This document shows positions 8,105 to 13,096 of a DNA stretch of 13,096 nucleotides, piece by piece. A model generated the notes under the pieces. That model did no database searches and had not been told where the DNA came from. It saw only the letters and a program-made list of their open reading frames with translations. Every line of letters begins with the position of its first letter. The first letter of the stretch is position 1. Where the stretch lies: contig CAMLSA010000093.1 in assembly GCA_946482655.1 (NCBI GenBank), forward strand, positions 1-13,096, in the 5' to 3' direction. The stretch comes from an uncultured Sphingomonas sp. (GTDB lineage: Bacteria; Pseudomonadota; Alphaproteobacteria; Sphingomonadales; Sphingomonadaceae). Both the position numbers and the translations under genes were made by a program.

Positions 8105-9039
8105 TGGCGACCGCCCCGCAACGTTCCTCACCGGTCTTCCTGGTCGCCGCGGCGCGAACGGGGACGGGGACGCTGCGGCACATGCTGGCTTGTCACCGCG
8201 ATATCGCCTTCGCGCCCGAGTTCGATTTCCTTGTCGACGCAATCAGCCCCGAAGGGCGCTTCATGAAGCGCGAGGCGTTCTTGCGCTCGATCGAGTTCGA
8301 TATCGGCTACAAGCGGCTCGGCCTGGTGATCCCGCAAGGGCTCGCCTTCTCCGGGATCGCCCAGAATCTGATGGAACAGGTCGCCGCGGCCAAGCCCGGC
8401 GCGGTAGCTGTCGGCGCCACGATCCAGCGCCATTTCGATCGGCTGATCTGGCTTTGGCCCGATGCCCGCTTCATCCATCTGGTCCGCGACGGTCGTGATG
8501 TCGCCTATGCCCATGTCCGGGCGGGCAAGGCGGGCGATTTATGGCACGGCATAGCCGACTGGGTCGAAGCCGAAATGCTCTGGGACCGGATGTCCCATAA
8601 GCTGCCGCCCGATCGCCAGATCACGATCAAATATGAAGTACTGGCAAGCGAACCCGAACATGAGCTGCGCCGGCTCTGCCAGTTTCTCGGCCTGGATTTC
8701 GATCCGGCGATGCTCGAACCGGCAGGCGCGCCGCCGCGGCAGGATCTCGGCCGTTGGCGCAAATCGGATCCGGCCGAGCTTTCCGCGGCCGAGCACCGCG
8801 CGGCGCGCTGGCTGCTCCAGAACGGCTACTTCCTGAGCGGCACGGTGCGGCCTCCGTCGATCCTCCGCCGCGCCGCGCTCAGCGTCAAGAACCGGCTGGC
8901 TGTCTCGAACCGGCGACGCGAGCTGCTCGGCACCGGGCTGTGGCTCAAGGGTGCCTATACGGCCCGGTTCGGCGGGAGGAAGGCGAAGACGCGCCTGAAG
9001 CGCCAGCAGAGCGAGCTATTGGCCAAGGGCGAGGAATAA
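8104..9039 (+). CDS. Sulfotransferase family protein (PAPS-dependent type)
   Basis: A 311-aa protein of the P-loop sulfotransferase superfamily, which transfers sulfate from PAPS to hydroxyl or amino groups. The 5'-phosphosulfate-binding loop is FLVAAARTGTGTLRHML (12-28). The 3'-phosphate-binding segment is RFIHLVRDGRDVAYAH (122-137), with the Arg and the helix start expected of the family. The acceptor is unknown; bacterial relatives act on lipids, polysaccharides or small molecules, and some family members are only predicted enzymes. The basic C-terminal tail (GGRKAKTRLKRQQ) is unusual but not diagnostic. The start overlaps the PCuAC stop (TGATG), so translation is probably coupled. The stop lies only 13 nt from the stop of convergent grpE. 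Confidence 0.85.
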   Translation: MATAPQRSSPVFLVAAARTGTGTLRHMLACHRDIAFAPEFDFLVDAISPEGRFMKREAFLRSIEFDIGYKRLGLVIPQGLAFSGIAQNLMEQVAAAKPGAVAVGATIQRHFDRLIWLWPDARFIHLVRDGRDVAYAHVRAGKAGDLWHGIADWVEAEMLWDRMSHKLPPDRQITIKYEVLASEPEHELRRLCQFLGLDFDPAMLEPAGAPPRQDLGRWRKSDPAELSAAEHRAARWLLQNGYFLSGTVRPPSILRRAALSVKNRLAVSNRRRELLGTGLWLKGAYTARFGGRKAKTRLKRQQSELLAKGEE

Positions 9040-9052
9040 CCGTCGCCCCCGC

Positions 9053-9592
9053 TCAGGCGTCCGGCGCCTTCGCCACACCGACCAGCGCCGGGCGCAGCAG
9101 CCGGTCCTTGATCATGTAGCCGGTCTGCATCTCCTGGATCACGGTGCCCGGCTCGGCCTCGGCATGGGGAAGTTCGACCATCGCCTGGTGGCGATTGGGA
9201 TCGAGCTTGGCGCCCATAGCGTCAATCTTCGTGATTCCGTTGCGCTGGAACACGTTGTCGAGCTCCTTGGCGGTCATCTCGATGCCGGTCAGCATCGGCT
9301 TGATCCGCTCATCCTCGCGCAGCTCGGCCGGCATCGCCTGGAGCGCGCGCGACAGATTGTCGGCCACCGAGAGGATATCCCGCGCGAAACCGGTCGCCGC
9401 ATAGGCCGACGCGTCGGCTTTCTCCTTTTCGAGTCGGCGGCGAACGTTCTGGGTCTCGGCCTGCGCATAGAGTACCTCGTTGCGCAGCTTCTCCAACTCG
9501 CCCTCGAGCTTGGCGAACGGGCTTTCGGGTTCGCTCGACTCTTCGACCGCCGGGGTTTCAACGTCGCTTTCGCCGCTATTCTCTTCGCTCAT
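9053..9592 (-). CDS. grpE: Nucleotide exchange factor GrpE
   Basis: A 179-aa cytoplasmic homodimeric co-chaperone that releases ADP from DnaK. It has an acidic, probably disordered N-terminus (1-25), a long helical dimerisation segment (about 26-85, including LRNEVLYAQAETQNVRRRLE) and the conserved C-terminal beta domain with GYMIKDRLLRPALVGV (158-173), the GrpE signature. I chose the ATG at 9592, giving MSEENSGESD; GGAAG lies about 5 nt upstream. An in-frame extension to 9685 would run over the promoter and is unlikely. The gene is separated from dnaK by the rightward PCuAC-sulfotransferase pair and is divergent from bioF. It has its own RpoH-like promoter candidate and a GC-rich leader hairpin. 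hrcA, a frequent neighbour, is absent. Confidence 0.96.
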   Translation of the reverse strand: MSEENSGESDVETPAVEESSEPESPFAKLEGELEKLRNEVLYAQAETQNVRRRLEKEKADASAYAATGFARDILSVADNLSRALQAMPAELREDERIKPMLTGIEMTAKELDNVFQRNGITKIDAMGAKLDPNRHQAMVELPHAEAEPGTVIQEMQTGYMIKDRLLRPALVGVAKAPDA

Positions 9593-9612
9593 ACCTTCTT
9601 CCGATTGATATC

Positions 9613-9627
9613 GCGGGCCGCGCCCGC
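9613..9627 (-). promoter_or_regulatory. GC hairpin in the grpE 5' leader
   Basis: GCGGGC and GCCCGC enclose a 3-nt loop (perfect 6-bp G:C stem), ending about 20 nt before the grpE ATG and just upstream of the Shine-Dalgarno region. A role in translation control or mRNA stability is conjecture. Confidence 0.4.
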
Positions 9628-9644
9628 CGTCGTTTCGCGCGCTG

Positions 9645-9672
9645 ATATAGTCAAACCGAGCCGATCGACCAG
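9645..9672 (-). promoter_or_regulatory. Candidate RpoH-type promoter of grpE
   Basis: On the minus strand, CTGG (9672-9669), 18 nt, then CTATATC. The spacing and -10 match the dnaK promoter exactly, and the -35 has one mismatch from CTTG. The predicted transcription start is near 9638, with a leader of about 45 nt. Confidence 0.5.
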
Positions 9673-9771
9673 TGGTTGCGTGCATTTAGGGAGTCTTCCG
9701 CGTTCAATAACCCGATCGGCCTCATCTTGTTTCAGCATGACGATCCCGGAAACAGCGGCTAGTGGCGAACC

Positions 9772-10881
9772 ATGTCGATCCTCGACGCTCATCGCGAGGC
9801 GCTAGGCCTTGTCGCAAGACGTTCGCGCACGCGCACGCTGCTCGTTCGGCGGGGGCACGATTTCGCGTCGAACGATTATCTGGGGTTGGCCAATTCGCCC
9901 GAACTCAGGGCAGCGGTGGCCGGGGCGCTCGAACGAGGCGTCGCGGTCGGCGCGGGCGGATCGCGGCTGCTGCGCGGCAACGACCCGGAACATGAGGCGC
10001 TCGAGGCCGATGCCGCCGCCTTTTTCGGCTGCGAGGCGGCATTGTTCTTCTCGACGGGCTTCGCCGCCAACAGCGCGATCTTCTCGACCTTACCGGCGGG
10101 ACGCGACCTGATCGTCCATGATGCGCTGATCCACGCAAGCGCACATGAGGGAATGCGGCTCGGACGCGCGACCGCCATTGCGGCCGCGCATGGCCAGGTT
10201 CAGGCCTTTGCCGATGTGATTCGCGGTTGGCGCGCCGGCGGCAACAGGGGCCGCGTCTGGATCGCGGTCGAAAGCCTTTACAGCATGGATGGCGATACGG
10301 CGCCGCTGGAGGCGCTGGCCGAACTGGCCGATCGCGAAGAGGCTTTCCTGATTATCGACGAGGCGCACGCCACCGGTGTATTCGGGCCGGACGGCCGGGG
10401 CCTCGCCGCCGGGCTCGACGGGCGCGACAATGTCGTGACGCTCAGGACGTGCGGCAAGGCGCTCGGCTGCGAGGGCGCGCTGGTATGCTGTCCCCGCGTG
10501 CTCGCCGACATCTTGATCAACAAGGCGCGCAGCTTCATCTTTTCGACCGCCCCCTCCCCGCTGTCAGCCGCGGCCGTGCGCGCGAGCCTGAAGCTCATCC
10601 GCGATCAGCCCGAGCGGCGCGAGCGGCTGGCGCGGTTGATCGCCTTCGCCGGCACATGCCTGGCCGAGACCGGCACGCAGATCCTGCCGGTCATCCTCGG
10701 CGAGGACGCGCGGACGATGACGGTCGCGGCCGAGCTCCAGCAGCGCGGCTTCGACGTGCGCGGCATCCGCCCGCCGACCGTTCCGGCCGGAACCTCACGG
10801 CTGCGCGTCTCGCTGACGCTCAACGTCGACGAAGCGATCGTCGCCGCGCTGGCCGAGGCCATCGCCGAGGTGACGTTATGA
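9772..10881 (+). CDS. bioF: 8-amino-7-oxononanoate synthase
   Basis: A 369-aa PLP enzyme that condenses pimeloyl-ACP (or pimeloyl-CoA) with L-alanine to 8-amino-7-oxononanoate, the first ring-building step of biotin synthesis. Alpha-oxoamine synthase motifs are in place: SNDYLGLANSP (33-43), GAGGSRLLRGN (60-70), HDALIHASAHEGMRL (116-130), cofactor-contacting DEAHATGVFGPDGRG (196-210) and the Schiff-base lysine, Lys229, in TCGKALGCEGA. The length is slightly under the usual 380-390. The ATG at 9772 has only a weak ribosome site (GGCGA). Related enzymes (KBL, ALAS) share the fold, but the bioD and bioA neighbours settle the assignment. It is the first gene of the rightward biotin operon and divergent from grpE; the 179-nt spacer holds both promoters. 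The stop overlaps the bioD start (ATGA). Confidence 0.93.
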   Translation: MSILDAHREALGLVARRSRTRTLLVRRGHDFASNDYLGLANSPELRAAVAGALERGVAVGAGGSRLLRGNDPEHEALEADAAAFFGCEAALFFSTGFAANSAIFSTLPAGRDLIVHDALIHASAHEGMRLGRATAIAAAHGQVQAFADVIRGWRAGGNRGRVWIAVESLYSMDGDTAPLEALAELADREEAFLIIDEAHATGVFGPDGRGLAAGLDGRDNVVTLRTCGKALGCEGALVCCPRVLADILINKARSFIFSTAPSPLSAAAVRASLKLIRDQPERRERLARLIAFAGTCLAETGTQILPVILGEDARTMTVAAELQQRGFDVRGIRPPTVPAGTSRLRVSLTLNVDEAIVAALAEAIAEVTL

Positions 10882-11507
10882 CCCAGGCGATCGTCGTCAC
10901 CGCGACCGACACCGATGCCGGCAAGACGATCTTCGCCGCCGGCCTGACCCGGGCTATCGACGGCTGTTACTGGAAGCCGGTCCAGGCCGGGCTCCAGGGC
11001 AGCACCGACAGCGATACCGTGCGACGCCTGTCCGGCCTGCCCGCCGACCGTATCCTTCCTGAAGCCTATCGGCTTGCCACCCCCGCTTCGCCGCACCACG
11101 CCGCGGCGATCGACCAGGTCGTGATCGATCCCTCACTGCTCGATCCGCCGCAGTGCGACCGGCGCATCATCATCGAAGGCGCCGGCGGGCTGCTGGTGCC
11201 GCTGGCTGGCGGCTTGCTGTTCGCGGACATCTTCGCGCGCTGGAGCTTCGAAACGGTGATCGTCGCGCGCACGACGCTCGGCACGATCAACCACAGCCTG
11301 CTGACCGTCGAGGCGCTGCGCGCGCGCGGCATCCCGATCCTCGGCGTCGCCTTCGTCGGCGAGGCCAATGAGGAGAGCGAGCATAGCATCGCCGCGATCG
11401 GGCGCGTAAAGCGTCTCGGGCGGCTGCCCCGGCTCGATCCGCTCGACGCCGCCAGCCTCGCCGCTGCCTTCGATGCGGCCTTCGATCTGCGAGATTTCAC
11501 GCCATGA
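10878..11507 (+). CDS. bioD: ATP-dependent dethiobiotin synthetase
   Basis: A 209-aa P-loop enzyme that carboxylates 7,8-diaminononanoate and closes the ureido ring to give dethiobiotin. It shows the Walker A variant TATDTDAGKT (8-17, with Lys16), KPVQAG (33-38) for diamine binding and EGAGGLLVPL (100-109), the family's Mg/phosphate-side signature. The common form of the first motif is TGTDTxVGKT, so the Ala at residues 9 and 14 are small departures that leave the catalytic Lys and Thr intact. The start overlaps the bioF stop by 4 nt (ATGA), and the stop overlaps the bioA start the same way. Confidence 0.94.
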   Translation: MTQAIVVTATDTDAGKTIFAAGLTRAIDGCYWKPVQAGLQGSTDSDTVRRLSGLPADRILPEAYRLATPASPHHAAAIDQVVIDPSLLDPPQCDRRIIIEGAGGLLVPLAGGLLFADIFARWSFETVIVARTTLGTINHSLLTVEALRARGIPILGVAFVGEANEESEHSIAAIGRVKRLGRLPRLDPLDAASLAAAFDAAFDLRDFTP

Positions 11508-12754
11508 GTTCGCCGGTCTGGCATCCCTTCACCCAGCACGGCCTGGGCGAGGACATTCCGCTGATCGTCCGCGCCGAGGGGGTCGCGCTGTTCGCCGCGG
11601 ACGGTCGGCGCCATATCGATGCGATCTCGTCCTGGTGGGTCACGACCCACGGCCATTGCCATCCGCGGATCATGACCGCCATCGCAAAGCAGACCGAGCA
11701 ACTCGACCAGCTGATCTTCGCCGGCTGGACCCATCAGCCCGCCGAGACGCTCGCGGAGGAACTGGTCCGCATCACCCCGGCCCCGCTCGAACATGTCTTC
11801 TTTTCGGACAGCGGGTCGACCAGCGTAGAGGTCGCGCTCAAGATGGCGCTCGGCACCTGGCTGAACCGGGGCGAGCCCAGGCACCGCATCGCGGTGATGG
11901 AGCATAGCTATCATGGCGACACGATCGGGGCGATGTCGATCGGTGCGAGGGGCGTCTACAACCGAGCCTATCGGCCGCTGCTGTTCGACGTGGACGCCAT
12001 CCCGTTTCCGGCCGGCGACGGGGGTGATACGATCGCCGCGCTCGAACGGCTTTGCGCCGGGGAACCGCCCGCCGCGCTGATCGTCGAGCCGCTGATCCTC
12101 GGCGCCGGCGGGATGATGATCTATCCGCCGCATGTGCTCAAGTCGCTGCGCGACATCTGCACGCGCGAGGGCGTGCTGTTCATCGCCGACGAGGTGATGA
12201 CCGGCTGGGGCCGTACCGGCACCTTGTTCGCCTGCGACCAGGCGGGCATTTCCCCCGACATCATGTGCCTCTCGAAGGGGCTGACCGGGGGCGCGGTGCC
12301 GCTCGCGGTGACGCTCGCCACCAAGGAGATCTTCGACGCCCATCTATCGACCGACCGGGCCAAGATGTTCTTCCACTCCTCGAGCTACACCGCCAACCCG
12401 ATCGCCTGCGCCGCCGCCAACGCGAACCTCGCCATCTGGCGCGAGGAGCCGGTGCGCGAGCGGGTGCTCGACCTCGTGTTCCGCCAGACGCGGCGGCTGA
12501 ACGCGCTCGACCATCCCGCGATCGTCAACAAGCGTCAGATCGGCACGATCACCGCGATGGAGTTTGTCGATCCCTATGGCGATTATCTCTCGGCAATGGG
12601 CCCGGCGCTCGGCCGCTACTTCCGCAGGCGCGGGCTGCTGCTGCGGCCGATGGGTAACACCGTCTATGTGATGCCGCCCTATTGTATAGACGATAACGAT
12701 CTCGACGCGATCTACGAGGGGATCGCGGCGGCGGCGCGGGAGGTCTCGGCATGA
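11504..12754 (+). CDS. bioA: Adenosylmethionine--8-amino-7-oxononanoate transaminase
   Basis: A 416-aa class III PLP aminotransferase that makes 7,8-diaminononanoate from 8-amino-7-oxononanoate, using SAM as amino donor. BioA hallmarks are WHPFTQ (6-11), SSWWVTTHGHCHP (42-54), SDSGSTSVEVALKMA (101-115), YHGDT (136-140), DEVMTGWGRTG (229-239, Asp229 contacting PLP) and the Schiff-base Lys258 in LSKGLTGG. The length is normal. It is joined to bioD by an ATGA overlap and to a 40-aa membrane protein by another. bioB is not adjacent and must lie elsewhere. Confidence 0.95.
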   Translation: MSSPVWHPFTQHGLGEDIPLIVRAEGVALFAADGRRHIDAISSWWVTTHGHCHPRIMTAIAKQTEQLDQLIFAGWTHQPAETLAEELVRITPAPLEHVFFSDSGSTSVEVALKMALGTWLNRGEPRHRIAVMEHSYHGDTIGAMSIGARGVYNRAYRPLLFDVDAIPFPAGDGGDTIAALERLCAGEPPAALIVEPLILGAGGMMIYPPHVLKSLRDICTREGVLFIADEVMTGWGRTGTLFACDQAGISPDIMCLSKGLTGGAVPLAVTLATKEIFDAHLSTDRAKMFFHSSSYTANPIACAAANANLAIWREEPVRERVLDLVFRQTRRLNALDHPAIVNKRQIGTITAMEFVDPYGDYLSAMGPALGRYFRRRGLLLRPMGNTVYVMPPYCIDDNDLDAIYEGIAAAAREVSA

Positions 12755-12873
12755 AGAAGGAGATTTTCGCGGCAATCCTGCTGCTCGTGCTGCTGCTGCC
12801 GATGTTTGCGGGCATCCGCCGGATCAAGAACCTGCCGAAGAAGGATCCGGACGATCAGGACCCGGATTCCTAG
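12751..12873 (+). CDS. Small single-pass membrane protein (40 aa) coupled to bioA
   Basis: A short reading frame whose ATG overlaps the bioA stop by 4 nt (ATGA), the same junction used at bioF-bioD and bioD-bioA. The product starts MKKEIFAAILLLVLLLPMFA, is basic just after the hydrophobic stretch (GIRRIKNLPKK, 21-31) and ends in an acidic tail (DPDDQDPDS). Residues 5-20 form one membrane helix or an uncleaved signal anchor; there is no lipobox cysteine. Its in-frame ATG, overlap and amphipathic order argue for a real gene rather than chance. I do not recognise a family and assign no function. It could be a small membrane protein unrelated to biotin that happens to share the transcript. Confidence 0.6.
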   Translation: MKKEIFAAILLLVLLLPMFAGIRRIKNLPKKDPDDQDPDS

Positions 12874-12891
12874 ATGAGCGCTTAGCTGAGT
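12874..12891. other. Short convergent gap with a small inverted repeat
   Basis: An 18-nt gap between the 40-aa gene and the convergent methyltransferase remnant. GCTG-AGTT-CAGC (12885-12896) spans its right end and could be a weak bidirectional stem, but no T-run follows. Not a confident terminator. Confidence 0.2.
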
Positions 12892-13043
12892 TCAGCGTCC
12901 GCCGATGGTCCAACGATAGATATGGGCTTGTCCGGCAGGCACGATCTGCTCCGGCCGCCAGCCGGCCATGTCGTGATAATAGCTGACGATGCGCGTTCCG
13001 GGGCGCAGCTCTTTCAGCAGCCTTGGTTTCAGCTTGCGGTTTA
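12892..13043 (-). pseudogene. Class I SAM-dependent methyltransferase, C-terminal fragment (probably disrupted)
   Basis: The minus strand encodes LNRKLKPRLLKELRPGTRIV then SYYHDMAGWRPEQIV and ends IYRWTIGGR with a TGA at 12894-12892. This resembles the C-terminal strand-helix-strand part of a small class I methyltransferase family, where N-L-K-L-R-P-x-L-L-x-E-L-x-P-G-T-R-I-V-S is typical. In that family a hydrophobic strand ending in L-L-P-x-L precedes this segment. Here the reading frame stays open to the window edge, but upstream of residue A-L-N it reads IPSDSNFRFG, which does not fit. The change falls at a TA (13042-13043). I therefore read it as the 3' remnant of an interrupted gene. An intact divergent member continuing past the right edge remains possible. 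Confidence 0.5.
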
Positions 13044-13096
13044 GAGCACCGAACCTGAAATTTGAATCGCTTGGGATTCCCCTGGCGAGAGATTTG
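13044..13096. mobile_element. Possible insertion-sequence end entering the right edge
   Basis: Directly after a TA dinucleotide the sequence becomes less GC-rich (about 48% over the last 56 nt) and contains GAATC-N6-GATTC (13064-13079). The position coincides with the loss of methyltransferase similarity. A TA target would suit an IS630/mariner-type element, but no transposase is visible and the identity is conjecture. Confidence 0.25.

Noticed and set aside
9593..9771. CIRCE (TTAGCACTC-N9-GAGTGCTAA) search at grpE, and likewise at dnaK
   Set aside because: No such repeat was found by eye in either upstream region, so HrcA control is not supported here.

Overview
The window looks like chromosomal DNA from an alphaproteobacterium, most likely a member of the Sphingomonadales (Sphingomonas or a close relative). 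The grounds are high GC (roughly two thirds by eye), strong codon bias, the style of the nitronate monooxygenase, PCuAC and sulfotransferase proteins, and a CTTG-N18-CTATAT promoter in front of dnaK, which fits alphaproteobacterial RpoH (sigma-32). The genus is inferred from general resemblance, not from a database match.

Left part (1-2460, minus strand). A nitronate monooxygenase-type flavoprotein runs off the left edge. Upstream of it is a tightly spaced pair: an alpha/beta hydrolase followed 5 nt later by a GT4-type glycosyltransferase. Next comes a 353-nt intergenic region (2461-2813), partly AT-rich and holding several dyads. It separates this leftward unit from a rightward gene for a Pro/Ala-rich, single-pass envelope protein of unknown function (2814-3752). 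That gene's 3' end overlaps the convergent ogt (O6-alkylguanine-DNA alkyltransferase) by 47 bp.

Centre (3706-9592). The DnaK chaperone machine is encoded on the minus strand as grpE ... dnaK-dnaJ, with ogt downstream. The cluster is interrupted between grpE and dnaK by a rightward, overlapping pair: a PCuAC copper chaperone lipoprotein and a PAPS-type sulfotransferase. dnaK and grpE each have an upstream element with the same spacing (CTTG or CTGG, N18, CTATATC), so they are probably co-regulated by RpoH although they are not contiguous. No CIRCE (HrcA) operator and no hrcA gene are visible. A strong hairpin lies between dnaK and dnaJ, and another in the short grpE leader.

Right part (9772-12873, plus strand). 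A biotin operon, bioF-bioD-bioA, divergent from grpE. Each junction is a 4-nt ATGA overlap, and a third ATGA overlap leads into an undescribed-looking 40-residue membrane protein. bioB is not in the window.

Right edge. The minus strand carries the C-terminal part of a class I SAM-dependent methyltransferase. Family-like sequence stops abruptly at a TA dinucleotide (13042-13043), and the sequence beyond is less GC-rich and contains a GAATC/GATTC inverted repeat. This looks like an insertion junction, possibly an IS end.

Most of the window is ordinary housekeeping sequence. The points most worth a second look are the 40-aa protein coupled to bioA, the paired heat-shock promoters of the split chaperone locus, the dnaK-dnaJ hairpin, the bitopic Pro-rich protein, and the putative insertion at the right end.
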